Of a stretch of DNA of 64,000 nucleotides, positions 33,139-45,240 are shown one piece after another. The translations under genes were made by a program, and so were the position numbers. Numbering within the stretch: position 1 is the first letter of the stretch; every line of letters starts with the position of its first letter. This stretch comes from Platerodrilus igneus (taxonomy: Eukaryota; Arthropoda; Insecta; Coleoptera; Lycidae). The notes beneath the pieces are model-generated. The model did no database searches. It saw nothing but the letters and a program-made list of their open reading frames with translations, and was not told the DNA's origin. The stretch lies in the NCBI GenBank assembly GCA_036346225.1, contig JARFIW010001369.1, forward strand, positions 62,001 to 126,000, written 5' to 3'.

Positions 33139-34319
33139 CTAGCGCACAATAGGTAGAGGATACAGCTTCACGAAAGAACGGTTTATCATTCCGACTGAAG
33201 TTAATATGGAAGCCACGCGGCTAATAACATCAGCACCGGGATGGATATGAACAATAAGGCCAAGTCTCCGCTGCATTGGTGAGGAATTGTCTTTTTTAAT
33301 TAGAACTAGTGAGCCTAGAGTTAAACTACCTGACGATATGCGCCACTTCGAACGCTGTTGAAGCTCCGACGCATATTCCTTGTTCCATCTGTTCCAGAGA
33401 TGTTGATGGAACCGTTGAACCCTTTGAAAGGTTGACAGTTTGGCCTCTGGTACTTGGGTAATTGGGTCTGGCATTGACATTGATGGTCGACGGATTAAGA
33501 AATGTGAGGGTGTCAATGGTTGAAGATCACTGGGGTCAGAGGAAAGAGGAGAAAGCAGGCGTAAATTAAGGGTGGCTTCTACCTGCTCGTATGTTAATAG
33601 TGTGTTGCCATTGCCTCGGTGTGAATGAAACTAGCAGGACTTGATGCCTGCCTCCCACATTCCACCAAAGTGCGGGCTGTAGGCAGGTATGAAGTACCAG
33701 TTGATCCCTCCACCATTTACAAAATCGAAAATAGAACTTTCTAATCTTTAAGAAATTTGCCTAATTTCTTAAGCTCTGAGTTGGCATCAACAAAGTTAAT
33801 CCCATTATTAGAATAGATATGCAGAAGTTTTCCGCGTCTTGCAACAAATCAACGAAAAGCCATCAAAAAGGTTTCTGTTGCGAGGTCAGTCACTAGCTCT
33901 AGATGAACTGCCTTTGTGTAAAAACAAATGAAAAGGCACAAACATAACTAGCTTGTTTTTACGTTGCGACCCTTACGGCTCTCGACTAAGAAAGGCCCAC
34001 CATAATCCACTCCAGTTGAGTGAAAAGGAGGAGCTAACTGAACCCGTGAAGCAGGTAAGTTGCAGGTAAGTTGCTCATAATAGGTTCACTAAGTCTTGAT
34101 GAAAAACGAAAACATCGCAAACATTGATGAACTACTTGCTTGGCAAGGTTTTTACAAGATGTGATCAAGCACCCATCGCGAAGATTAGATATTATTAATT
34201 GAGGTCCAGCATGAAGAAGTCGAAAATGCTCACGCAAAACGAGAAGTTTTGAGAACGGATGTTGTCATAAAGAAGTAACGGGAATTGTTTCTCATAAGAA
34301 TATTGCTAATTGTGGGGTC
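33139..34319 (-). pseudogene. BEL/Pao integrase (3' part of pol)
   Basis: The zinc-binding part survives as LLHAGPQLIISNLRD and HQCLRCFRF (34237-34034). The core shows GVDYGGPFLVESR with the first Asp, YSNNGINF where the second catalytic Asp is Asn, and AYSPHFGGMWEAGIKS with the Glu. The C-terminal part (33516-33139) has TPSHFLIRRP, RWNKEYASELQQRSKW and the final PLP near the pol end. Stops and frame changes separate the parts. The enzyme would be inactive. The part upstream of the SINE belongs to the same ORF. Confidence 0.85.
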
Positions 34320-34330
34320 TTCCACCAACT

Positions 34331-34579
34331 TCATATCCCGACTCGGCCGACTGCTTGAAAAATGGCAGGTGAGCATTTTTCATAAATATTACGCCCTCGT
34401 TCGGATGAGAGGTTAAATGGAGGTCCCGTGTGTGAGTGTTGTCACGCACGTTAAAGATCCCTACCTTGCCTGGAACGGCAAGGGTTCGGCAAAATTCTAA
34501 ATTTCCAGGCAACAAAAAACTCGCCTCCTGGCCAATGTAGTACCTTTGGGTGGAGCATTGGAAGTGTAAATGAACGGTT
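34331..34579 (+). mobile_element. SINE copy 1, 5'-truncated, with 11-bp target duplication
   Basis: The insert is flanked by TTCCACCAACT at 34320-34330 and again at 34580-34590. It begins inside the B-box region (ATCCCGACTCGGCC) and so lacks most of the tRNA head, as expected for 5' truncation. The body (GCATTTTTCATAAAT, CGCCCTCGTTC, CGTTAAAGATCCCTACC) and the 3' hairpin match the other copies. Confidence 0.9.
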
Positions 34580-34590
34580 TTCCACCAACT

Positions 34591-35767
34591 CTAAGCATGC
34601 TCTTAGAATCAAGAAAGAGGTTAAGCTTCCACAATGTACATTTCACAGATGTGCCCAGAAGCAACAATTTTATTTCAACGGAAAGATTCGTGCTGGGAAA
34701 GTTTTATGAGAACCACAAGCGATTCTTGTAGCTCAACAGAAAACAAAGGACCGAAACAACAATTTGCCTTGGACTTTAAACAATAAGCAAAAACTCTTAC
34801 TGCTCGAGACAAACTTGAGAAGCGATCAAATGAAAATGGCCCTGACGTGATAACCAGATTGCAGTGCGACTCTCTTTTCATTTCACGAAGATCAGCGTTT
34901 AAATTTGAATTAGGCCACAGAGCTTCATTTTTTTGAAGTCAGGATGGACCGTGCCACCAAAGATTTGAATTTTTTAATACTAGAGGACTGATGCCTCTAG
35001 AAAGCAAATCTGCTGGATTGCTTTTGGTTGATACATGACGCCAAGTGTTATGTTGAGTAAGGTGCTGTATGTCAGCTACCCTGTTACAAACGAAAGTGTT
35101 TAGTAGGTTGGAATTGGTCTTCAACCATCCTAAAACAATTGTCGAATCAAACCAGAAAATGCAACGAGCTATCTGCAAGTCTAAGGCTTTTAGGACTTGC
35201 TTCAAAAATTTAGATAAAAGAACAGCCCCGCAGAGCTCTAACTTGGGGATTGTTAGCGGTTTCAAAGAAGAAACCTTGAACTTAGAACACAGAAGATTGA
35301 CATGATATGAACCTTGGTTATCCCTTGAACGTAGAAAGATGCATGCTCCATATGCTTGCAGAGAAGCATTGCAAAAACCGCGAAATTCAGCCTCTGTGTG
35401 CTGTTTACACAAAACATGTCTAGGAACCTTCAGGTCATTAAGACAAACTAGTTCGCTACGATGAATGCCACTTATTTTGAACGTGAGTGGGTACGGGATC
35501 ATCCCAACTTAGTTTTTCTAACCAAAGTTGTGGAATAAGAATTTTGGCTCTTACGGTACATGGACCAAGGAGACCCAACGGATCAAATATCCGAGAGATT
35601 TCGGAAAGCATGCTACGTTTCGTAGCCTTGGGCATAGAAGCACTTAAAATTGTAGACATGAAATGGTCGGAATTAAATGTCCAGATCAGACCTAAAGTTA
35701 TTGTGCGTTCTTGAGTACCGAACTCAAAAGCACACGGATGAATATCAGAGCTTGGAATTCCTACCAA
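34591..35767 (-). pseudogene. BEL/Pao RNase H and pol linker
   Basis: Upstream on the minus strand, TLGLIWTFNSDHF, then LLSEISRIFDPLG-like and LIPQLWLEKLSWD landmarks mark the end of RT. The RNase H region follows with TIPKLELCGAVLL, FWFDSTIVLGWL, CNRVADIQ, WRHVSTKSNPADLLSRG and WWHGP. The tail continues with FSSLSRAVRVFAY and ends at the conserved LRVGG motif, where the SINE is inserted. Frames are split around 35456-35502 and 34881-34939. Confidence 0.85.
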
Positions 35768-35800
35768 GACCTGTGGATCATTGGAGATCCATTTGCGGAG

Positions 35801-36720
35801 TTAGAAACAATCTGAGAGTAGAACCTGATTCAACTTAGAACACAGGCTGCGCGTGTTAGTACCAGTTATAATGTCATCACCGAAGAAATCTTCCCTAATG
35901 ACTTTAGAGACATAAGGAAGTGAAGTTGTATAATCGTAACCTAGCTGCGTAAGACTACGAATAGCAAAAAAACATGCGGAAGCAGTATCTATGTAACTGT
36001 ATTTAAATTGTAGGTGAGAAGTGGATCTGCAGCGGAAAATCGCCACAATATTCTTTACAAAGACCAATGGTCAGGTTTCACCTAAACCTGTCTGTACATC
36101 TTCTCGATGTCGCCAGCAATAGCAAATGTATGCTTGCGGAAACTATCAGTATAGAAAACAAATCTTGCTGGATGACGGTTCCAACCATTTGGATGCTGTT
36201 CAAAGAATGCCCAATAGTGGTCTCTTGCGAACCATTGAAAACGACGCGAAATTTGGTCGTTAAACTGTTCTCCTTTAGGACACCATGATGTGGAAGATAG
36301 TAAGAAACTTCGGTAGATTGAGGATCAACTAGTGACATGTGTCTAGAATCGATATATTCTTGTATGAATTGGTTATAGCAAGCAGCCAAGTCAGGATTGG
36401 TATGTAGTGGCCTTTCCAATGCAAAAGACCTCTTTTGTGCGATTTCAAAGGACTCTCTTAAAATCTCAGGTGATTGTTTAAAAGGAATGGAGACGATAAA
36501 TCTCCCATCTAAATCGCGACGAGTAGTTTGCACGAAATGTGCCTCGCAGGCACTTTCCTCGTTTGAGAGAACCCTTTCAGTAGGGTAATGCTCAAGTTGC
36601 CAAAACCTGCTGAGCGCATCTGTAGGACTCTCAACAGCTGCACTGAACATGGTGTGCTGTATTAGTTGTAGGGCTTGAAACAAACCAGCCCAAACGAGTC
36701 TATTGTAGGATTGTAGGTAT
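35801..36720 (-). pseudogene. BEL/Pao reverse transcriptase
   Basis: Landmarks in order are LSRFWQLEHYP, HFVQTTRRDLDGRF, SYYLPHHGVLKENS, TTKFRVVFNGS and SLNSIQMVGTVIQQDL (36683-36078), all typical of BEL/Pao RT. After a frame break, FAIRSLTQLGYDY and DFFGDDIITG (36067-35801) carry the two catalytic Asp residues; the usual Val before them is Gly. A few indels make it inactive. Confidence 0.85.
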
Positions 36721-36889
36721 GGACTTTAAGTGAATTTGCCCTATACACAAGAGCTTCCAAAACGCAGGTGATCCTATCAATATGTCAATAGTAACAGGTC
36801 TATTGAATGTACAATCAGAAAGTTTAATATTCGCCGGAATCCTGAGACTATCTCGTTCAACATGAAAGCTAGGAGGGACGCTTGTGATA

Positions 36890-37330
36890 TCTTCAAGAAC
36901 TAACAGGAAATATTTAACTTGAAGTTAGTGTGGAGCGCTTGAAGTTCAACAACTTAGCATTTATTCTAGCAATAGTCTTACCCAAGCCAGAAACTGTAAT
37001 ATTTGAATCGCAAATACGAAGGTTCAACCTCTTACATACGTCTGAACGCATGAAGTTTGATTGTGAATCGGAGTTCAATAGAATTCGAACATTGTGACAT
37101 GCAGTGGGCAAAAGAACTTGGATGTCATTCGAACAAAATACCGATAGGGCCTGGTTAGGCTAATCAGAGGGTACTGCGACTTCTGCAGGTTCTGGTTGAA
37201 CTTCCTGTTTGGAAGGTTTTTCCTCATGAAGAAGAGTATTATGCTTAGCCTTATATTTTTTATATGTAGACTTTGAGGAACATTGACTGATGAAATGCCT
37301 CTTTCAGAGGCAGGTTAGTCAGACCTTGCA
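36890..37330 (-). pseudogene. BEL/Pao gag end and aspartic protease fragment
   Basis: The zinc-knuckle end of gag is recognisable as a KYKAKHNTLLHEE segment near 37210-37270. The protease start reads RILLNSDSQSNFMRSD, where the family has a D-S-G active site, so the catalytic Asp is replaced by Asn. The frame ends at 36914. Confidence 0.65.
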
Positions 37331-37554
37331 AATACTTGAATGTGTTGACATGCAGCTTGATCTAATTATTATTGCTAGATGCGGTGAGGAAGGAACCATA
37401 TGTTGAATAGCTTATAAGGCCGTTGCAGAAAGTAGAATAAAAGAAATTATTACTTCCTTCGCTGATCATCGGGCCATCCTCTTTGTATTGAGTGGACTGT
37501 ATGTTGACGCTGGTTGATGTTGAAAACTCAATAATTGGATCGCTATATTGCTTT

Positions 37555-37769
37555 TGTATCGAACGTTATAATATTTACATTTTAATATTATTTACAACTT
37601 TTAAGAACACAAATACGCGTCCATTATGGACGTTGAAAATGAATCAACTGCGTGACACATACATAATGGTGCCGCTAAGAAACAGACCAATTAACTACAG
37701 TGCGTTACGGATACTGCAAAAGGCAGAACCAGTACAGTTTGAAATTAAATCTTAATACAAATTTGAACA
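37555..37769 (-). repeat. 5' LTR of the BEL/Pao element
   Basis: 215 bp, direct repeat of 32737-32950. Its inner side has no obvious primer-binding site. Confidence 0.85.
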
Positions 37770-38734
37770 CATATTTTTTCTAATTCTTCTAGAAACACCG
37801 TAGACAATATATAACTTCTTATCGTTTCGCAATTGACATGATTGCGCAACGTTTTTCTACGTACTTTGAAGGGTACAAAAATTTACAAAACGGTCCTTAG
37901 ATTTTCTTATGGGAGAATGCATGTAAAAACGATCGATTTTGTGTCAGTACAGAAACAGCTTACCTACTGAGCAATAACCAACAATTATTTTAATGGTAAA
38001 AAATCTACATAACGGCGAAATTCCTAATTCTACACTTCATCAAACGGTTAGTATTTGTTTTGGATCACCTTTGCCTATGTCCTTTTATAAGGTCGCATTC
38101 AAAAATAGCTCAAATTACTTTTACTCACAAATTAAAGAAAATTTGTTTGACAAATCGTATCAGACGTTCTTTTTCATGCATGTATACCACGGCCGGTGAG
38201 TCGAAGAAATTCCAAAAATGAAATTAGAAATAAATACTCTGCAGACAAAACGCATTCCAAAGCTTTAATTTTCTTCCAGTTTAATAATGTATGTAGAAAT
38301 ATGGGTGGCAATGGCATTGTTTACCTAATTGATAGAGCATGATTCTCCATAAAATAATTTTACGCCCTAATTTCGACATAACGTAGAAGGAGTTGAGCTC
38401 TTGAGATAAGACGTAGATTGATTTATACCGGAAGCTTCTTTGAAGGCTAAACTTGTAGGTTATGACTTCATAATACACCAACCATTTGTCATTTTCAGTC
38501 AGTCTAGCATAAATTCAGAACAATGGGGTCGTAATCTTGATAAATGTTCATGTCGTTTTCGGCTACTTGCTCATATTGAAATTTAAATTACTATTAAGTG
38601 ATGCGCAAAACATGTATTGTTATAAAACAAAGAATTTGCAAAGTTGATTTAAAGGAAATATAACTAAACTAACCTTGTGCTAAAAACATATTTTTGGTCA
38701 ACACAATACATTTGCAATACGAATTTATCCACTA
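37770..38734. other. No gene seen
   Basis: AT-rich sequence with short ORFs up to 68 codons on both strands, none with recognisable features. Confidence 0.5.
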
Positions 38735-40354
38735 TGAATTTTAATGTACATTCATTTGTCATTTTTTTGGTCAAAGCAAAAACGTACATGTTTTCAAAAT
38801 AAGAAGTGAGGGTTTAAACAAATTAGGATGGCGTTTTGCACATAAAATCTAAAATGGTGTCAAAATTTTTACGTTACGCCATGAATTTCGAATTGCACAG
38901 AAGGGGCGAGATGCTATAACAAATTTATAGGTGCACCGTCTAACATTTTTTTTTCATTACTCTAACCTAATCGTATAGCTTGCTCTCTGGTATGCTAATG
39001 CAAGCCTAGTTACCCCTATCTTTTACAATTTTATGCCCGGTGTTTGTTTTTTTTATTTAACTTATATCTAATGTTAGTGTTAGTTAACAAAATCTTATTC
39101 TACTAAAGTTAGTTGAATATCTTACGTGCGAACCTCTATGCTATGTTATTTTACCTAGAACTACCCTTTGCCTAAACCTACACATGCTACCCGTTTCCCA
39201 ATATTCTACTTTGCTTCCTGTATAACCCGGACCGTCGGCAGCCGGAAATCAGGGTCATGCATTCAGCCTAAATCTACTGTGCAAGGTCTCAGCCATTGGC
39301 AGCCGGAAACTGGAACGTTTACACAGACTCTAACCTGTGTGTATTTTTCCCTATCTACTTAAACTAGTTGCCCTACATACGATCTAAAGCTACTTTTTGC
39401 TTCTCCCTGGGTCCCCTGACCAACGTCAGCCGGATATCAGGAGACCCAGTGATCTGCCTATACCTATCCGGGCACGGCTCCCGACCATCGGTAGCCGGAA
39501 ATCGGGGGTGCCGTGCGCGGAACCTACCCTACTTGTAATTGCTAAGTTTTAGTCTCTAGTTTGTAGAATCTAGGTGTATTCTGTGTGTTGAACACAATTG
39601 TGTTTCATGTATTATCTAAGCCTAATTTACAATTTGTTTGTTTTTAACATGTCTTCATTATGTGGGTGTTCTGTTTGTTTTTAACTGTGTGATATATTTT
39701 TCTTTCGCTTGATATGAGAATGGTTGTGTTAAGGTGTTTAGTATGTTGTATTTTATTTCATCTTTGATTATTTCCTAAGTGGTAAGTAGTAGAAGTTTGT
39801 GACATGCCAAAAATCGGCTATGTATCACCTTTAAATTAAGTATAAATTATATGGTGGTTTCCGCGAATATTTTCAAATAAACTTGTCAATTTCCGTCATT
39901 CCGGACTGTTGCGTTTGCGCAAAAGAATGCGCAGGCGTGGAGTGAATGGCGCAAGTGCGCGGTGTGCGATACGACGTCATTAGCCATTAGCGACGAGACT
40001 TCAAGCCTAGAACAGCTACCTGTGTCGTGGTGTGTCTTTTCTCTTTTTAGGATATTGGTTCCCTTTTACCTTATCTTCGTGTGCCTTTACCTGTATCCTT
40101 TTCGCCCTACCTACGACGAACAAAGGTGGATGGACGAAAAGAATTTGGACTCAACAATAGCGTGATGTGATCCACACGAGCTAGCCCTGGGATGTAACTG
40201 TAAGGTGCGATTTAAGTGAGTACATTGCTTTATTTATATTGCAAATTGAGAATTGTATCATTTTTAAACGTGTTTGGTATTTAATACAATTTGCCGCGTA
40301 ATCACGTTATATTAACGATTGCACAATAATTTGAAACGCGGAAAAACGTAAGAG
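38735..40354 (+). repeat. 5' LTR of the plus-strand gypsy element
   Basis: The first 580 bp match 44037-44615. The right boundary is set by the primer-binding site that follows; the left boundary by loss of similarity. The LTR contains a set of GC-rich hairpins at 39220-39516. Confidence 0.7.
39220..39516 (+). repeat. Array of four related hairpins in the LTR
   Basis: The word TCGGCAGCCGGAAATC or a close variant occurs at about 39234, 39296, 39425 and 39488. In the third (39408-39448) it is closed by TGGGTCCCCTGA/TCAGGAGACCCA. In the fourth (39472-39516) it is closed by GCACGGC/GCCGTGC plus CCCGA/TCGGG. In the first the stem is TGCATAACCC/GGGTCATGCA, best preserved in the 3' copy at 44523-44565. 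Confidence 0.75.
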
Positions 40355-40372
40355 TGGCGCCCATTACACGGT
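40355..40372 (+). other. Primer-binding site
   Basis: TGGCGCCCATTACACGG follows the 5' LTR directly and has the TGGCGCCC start common in LTR retroelements. The primer tRNA is not identified. Confidence 0.7.
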
Positions 40373-41117
40373 GTTGAAAATTAAGTGCGTCTCAACCTCA
40401 AATTTAACTTTTAAGAAATAGCTTGGAAAATTGTTTTGTAGGAAAATTAGGTTTTTCACTCAAATATCTAATAATTAATAATTTTAAATTCTAGTGATTT
40501 TTGGATATTTAATATAACGACTTCTAAAAACTAGTTACCTTTAGTTATTTTTTATGTGTTGACTCCATTGGAGGGACCATAAATCTTAATTTAACAGGTT
40601 GAAACTGTCATTTTCATTAAGTAATTGTTTCACTTACCTTAACCATGCAGTTTTAAATGTACTGTAATTTATTCCTTCTTTTTAAAAACAATGTTATGTA
40701 TATTTCCTTATAAAAATAGTGTTTTGTACCTTTGGAATGTGTTTAACAATTACTTTAGCCTCACTTGTGAGTCAAAAAAAAGTGGTTTTTGGATTAAATA
40801 ATTCATTTTGTAAGTACCTCTACACATAGTTATTTTAATCGTTTTATTTGCTATCCCATATGGAAAATTTTTGATATTATATTAAATTTGATTATATACC
40901 TGTTTTAACAAATTTTGTTTAGCTTATTAAAAGCGTGTTTTAGATAACTCCTATATTATCTTTGTTTGCCATGATTTTAAACGGTTTTCTTATAATCTAT
41001 ATAATTAACTATAGGTTACAGATTCTTTCTTAGAGAAAATTTTGTCCTTAAACACAACTATCGTAATCCCCTGAAAAAATATCTTGTTATATCTACTTTC
41101 TCAAATACTATAGTACA
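40373..41117 (+). other. Untranslated leader of the gypsy element
   Basis: AT-rich sequence between the primer-binding site and the gag ATG at 41118, with no coding content. Confidence 0.5.
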
Positions 41118-42360
41118 ATGAATCCGGTACACCTTAAAGCTTTTGAAATGATCTTTGAGCTGGAGTCGCGTAATATTCTACCGGTAACAAATCAAAATGA
41201 TAGGCGATTGCAGTTAAAAGCTATATTAGCTCAAGAAGCTAACAGTCAACCAATTTTTCGTATAATAGTATCTAATCTACCACAAAATACCTTTGAAATT
41301 AGACAATCTCTTTACGATATTAACAATATACTTTATAAAACCGATTTAGAACCTACAGAGATAGAGCTTAATCACATTAGGTAATTCATTTAAAACAGCG
41401 AATAGGTTTATTGTCGTTATTTAACGATGAAAAAGCTAACGAAACTAAACAAGCTTCTCTATCTGACGTTCTCTTACTTGAAGAAATCGTCCTCAAAAAA
41501 CTTAACTTAGATTTAGATGTAAATCTACCTACTGTTTTTTCTAATTTAACAATTTCCCAACCTTCTATATCGTCTACGAAATCGATACCAGTATACAAGT
41601 GGGGTATAACTTTTCAGTGCTTTGATTCACAAATCACGTTAATATCATTCCTAGATAGAGTAAATGATTTTAAAATTTCTCGTAACTGTACAGACAAAGA
41701 TTTATTTGTCTCAGCGGGCGAATTATTTTCCGGTTCTGCCTTGATTTGGTATAGAAATATACGAAACCAGATTTCTACCTGAGAAGAATTAGTTACGTGT
41801 TTAAAACGCGCTTTCTTACCCCATGGCTATATCGCCGATCTCTGGAATGAAATAAAAATCGTACCCAGGGACCTAATAAAAACGTAATCTCTTTTATCAC
41901 GTCAATGAAAGCTTTATATTGCAGATTATATAAAAACCACCAGACCCCGAAATTATAGATCAATTTCTCAGAAGTTTAAACCCATATTTTTCCGAACGTT
42001 TAGCTTTACAATACATCTCTTCTTTACCTTACTTTAGAGATTTATGTCGCTCGCTCCAAGAAGTGAAGTTACGTGTAGATAAATACCGTCCTTCCCCAGA
42101 AAACCATCTGGCCTATTAGAACTAGACCTAGCATGCCAGTCTAAACCCTCTCGCAAACTATCTAGTATTACTCTTCCTGTTACCACATCAACTAATTCAC
42201 TTACCTGTTGGAATTGTAAGAAAAGTGGACATACCTATAATGTGTGCACATATCCCAAAAATATTTTTTGTTATGACTGTGGTCGTAACAATACCTATAA
42301 ATCTAGATGTATAAATTGTAACCCTAACTTATCGGAGATATTTCTACTCGGGACGTGAAT
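41118..42360 (+). pseudogene. Gag of the plus-strand gypsy element
   Basis: Gag starts with MNPVHLKAFEMIFEL at 41118. It breaks at 41385, and resumes at 41411 with a capsid-like stretch ending SGSALIWYRNIR, a gypsy capsid landmark. After further stops, a canonical zinc knuckle CWNCKKSGHTYNVC lies at about 42205-42246. A second one, CYDCGRNNTYKSRC, has Thr in place of His. Confidence 0.75.
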
Positions 42361-42639
42361 ATCTCAAGGAATCAAAATCGTCCTCAACGCCAACTATTCA
42401 ACGCACCCAGGCGTCAATTGATTTAAAACATAAAATTACTTCCAATATTAAACCTTAATCTAATGTATCTAATAATAATAATACCGCTACCTTAAACTTA
42501 CAGAAGAACTTACCTCCTTTATCTGAAGTATGTCGTACTACCCCGGCCGAATGGTCAAATTGGCTGAAAACAGTTAATTCCTTTTATCATAAAAATTCTG
42601 CTGCCTTACAGCTTGTTAAAAAATCTCTCGACATCCGCC

Positions 42640-42935
42640 CTCACTTACCTATCTCTATTGGTTCCCTAAATGTAATCGCTTTATTGGACACGGGTTCGTC
42701 ATGTTCTCTTATAAATAACGAAGGCTTACAGCAATTATCTGAACAAAACATTAAATTTCAGGTTATTCCGGAAAAAAACCTCTATAAATTTAGCTGACGA
42801 TAATAAAATATATGTAACTGGTTCCCTTAAACTAAAAATCCTAGTAGAGTCACTTGAACGTGATATTCCATTTTTGATTGTACCTACATTAGCTTACCCA
42901 TTTCTACTCGGCGTTGATTTTTGTAAATTTTTAAT
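42640..42935 (+). pseudogene. Aspartic protease of the plus-strand gypsy element
   Basis: ALLDTGSSCSLI at about 42677-42712 contains the intact D-T-G active site. FLLGVDFCKFL near 42900 is the C-terminal conserved strand. A frameshift lies near 42775. Confidence 0.75.
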
Positions 42936-43089
42936 TTATCTTTATATTTACAAGATTTTTCTTGGCAAACTTCTCTCAAAACAAATTCTTGTGCGTCGGT
43001 TGGTATATCTAATAAAATTTCTCTTACCGATTACCAAAATGCAATTTCTAACTTTACCATTGACAAATTTCGTAAATTAAATACCTCTG

Positions 43090-44036
43090 AACTTGGTTGC
43101 GTTACTACTGCAACACATATTATCTCTACGGGTGATGCGGTTCCTTTTAAAGAACGTCAATATCCGTCATCGCTTGCATTACAAAAACATTTGCATTACG
43201 AAATAGATAAAATGCTCGAATTCGGTGTTATCTCTCCTTCAATTTCGACGAAGATGTCTCCCGTGTTATTAGTCCGTAAGAAAAATGATGAATGGCGTGT
43301 TTGCTTTGACAGTAAAAAGCTTAACTTTGTAACTGTTCCCGATGCCTATCCCTTACCTCGTACTGATTCTATTCTAAGTCGGCTTCAAAATGCTAAATTT
43401 ATCTCATCTATCGATCTTAGACAAGCTTTTTATCAGATCCCTCTTGACTTATCTTCACGTCAAAAAACTGCTTTTTGTGTTCCAGGTCGGGTCTTTTCGA
43501 ATATAATTTCTTGACATTTGGTCTCTGTAACGCACCACAAACTTTACAACGTACTATGGATCAAACGTTAGGTCCTATCTTACACCAAAAACGTGCCTTT
43601 GTATTTTTAGACGACATATTAGTTATCTCATGTTCCTATGAAAAACATATCGCTTCCCTTAATAAAGTTGCTGAACGATTAAATGCAGCAGGTTTTAAAA
43701 TAAATTGAAAAAAATGTCAATTTTGCTGTTCTTCTATTACATTTTGTGGTTTTATTATCGATGGAACTGGTCTTCGGGCAGATCCTGCTAAAGCCGACGC
43801 TATTACTAAATTTAAAACACCCAAGACTGTTACCGAAATTAAACGTTTAACAGGAATGATTAGTTATAATCGCATTTTTCTACCTAATCTCTCAACTATA
43901 TCTACACCCATTACCGCCTTAATTAAAAATAAAAAGAAAAGCCAATCTGTCGAATGGAATTCAGAAGCTCAGCAAGCTTTTGAACAAATTAAAACATTAA
44001 TCACTTCTGCATCTATTTTAATCTAGCCCAATTTTG
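43090..44036 (+). pseudogene. Reverse transcriptase and partial RNase H of the plus-strand gypsy element
   Basis: Landmarks in order are MLEFGVISPSIS, SPVLLVRKKNDEWRVCFD, YPLPRTDSIL, SSIDLRQAFYQIPL (first Asp), FLTFGLCNAPQT and VFLDDILVI with both catalytic Asp residues intact. A one-base frameshift lies near 43500 and a TGA at 43706. The connection region (GTGLRADPAKADAI, RLTGMISYNRIFLPN) follows, then the start of RNase H, cut off at the junction with the 3' LTR fragment. Confidence 0.85.
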
Positions 44037-44615
44037 ACGAAAATTTTAATGTAGATTCACTTGTCATTTTTGTGATCAAAGCAAAAACTTACCCGTTTTC
44101 AAAATAAGAAGTGAGGGTTTAAACAAATTAGGATTGCGTTTTGCACATAAAACCTAAAATGGTGTCAAAATTTTTACGTTACGTCATGAATTTCGAATCA
44201 CAGATGGGGCGAGAATCCATAACAATTTTATAGGTGCACCGTCTAACTTTTTTTCCTTCATTACTCTAACCTAATCTTATAGCTTGCTCTCTGGTATGCT
44301 AAAGCAAACCTAGTTACCCCTATCTTTTACAATTTTATACCCGCTGTGTTTGTTTTCCCTATATAACTTATACCTAATGTTAGTGTTAGTTAACAAAATC
44401 TTATTCTACTAAAATTAGTTGAATACCTTACGTGCTAAGCCCTATGCTGTTATTTTACCTAAAACTACCCTTTGCCTAAACCTACATATGCTACCCGTTT
44501 TCCACTATTCTACTCTGCTTCCTGCATAACCCGGACCGTCGGCAGCCGGAAATCAGGGTCATGCATTCAGCCTAAATCTACTGTACAAAGTCTCAGCCAT
44601 CGGCAGCCGGAAATA
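44037..44615 (+). repeat. 3' LTR fragment of the plus-strand gypsy element
   Basis: Repeats 38740-39310 with small differences and stops within the second hairpin word at 44615, so it is truncated on its 3' side. Confidence 0.85.
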
Positions 44616-44719
44616 ATAATAACAAAACAAGCGGTCAAAAATCGTGAAATAATAGAAATACGAGCAAAATATGTAATCACGTAATAGTTTCATCAGAATT
44701 AAATTTGTAAACTCCTAGG

Positions 44720-45240
44720 AATATTCAAAACAACTTATAGATGGCTACGGCACTTTCAGATAAGCCAATGAAATTTAGATAGCATAAGCTATATAACGCC
44801 CAGAGTTTGATAAGAGGCTCAGTCTCAATTTGAACCACGTCGTAGCTGCATCACTGTTACTCGAAAATTTACGCGTCGAAATAAATTTCAAATTAAATTA
44901 TTAAAATTTGTGAAAAGTGGTGTTATACAATATTTGAGAACATATAATAGTGAAGATATATAAAAGCTTTAGCCGTTTGCTAAAAACTTGAGTAGAAATT
45001 TGTTATTTAATTTAGGTTAAATGTTTATAATGTAGGGCTCTAAGTTGGGAAATCTGAGTGGCACCCGAGAACCCTAAGTTGGGATATCTAAGTTGTATCT
45101 AAGTTGGGAAATCTAAGGTGCACCAGGGATATCTGAGTAGCATCCATCAATTTAAAGTTGAGAAATCCAAGTAAAGCACGAGGTAAATTTTGGAAACAAA
45201 GCTTTTTACTTTGCATACTTTTACAACAAACACAAAAAAA
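44720..45240 (+). mobile_element. Fragment of the LTR-like family with variable array
   Basis: The leader GAGTAGAAATTTGTTATTTAA and ATGTTTATAATGTAGGGCTC matches copy 2 at about 15425-15475. It is followed by an array with TCTAAGTTGGGA as anchor (45030-45175). The outer parts of the copy are missing. Confidence 0.55.

Larger units (their letters stand above)
32737..37769 (-). mobile_element. BEL/Pao LTR retrotransposon, minus strand, decayed
   Basis: Direct repeats at 32737-32950 and 37555-37769 start TG and end CA and bracket minus-strand BEL/Pao coding sequence in the order gag end, protease, RT, RNase H, integrase. A G-rich purine-type tract lies next to the 32950 end. Most of gag is missing because only about 440 bp separates the 5' LTR from the protease. 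A SINE has inserted between the RNase H and integrase parts. No clear duplication of the target was seen. Confidence 0.85.
38735..44615 (+). mobile_element. Gypsy-type LTR retrotransposon, plus strand, 3' part deleted
   Basis: A 5' LTR of about 1.6 kb is followed by a TGGCGCCC primer-binding site at 40355, a leader, gag, protease and RT. The first part of the LTR recurs at 44037-44615, where it joins the coding sequence in the middle of RNase H, so the rest of RNase H and the integrase are deleted. Coding parts carry several stops and frameshifts. Confidence 0.85.
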
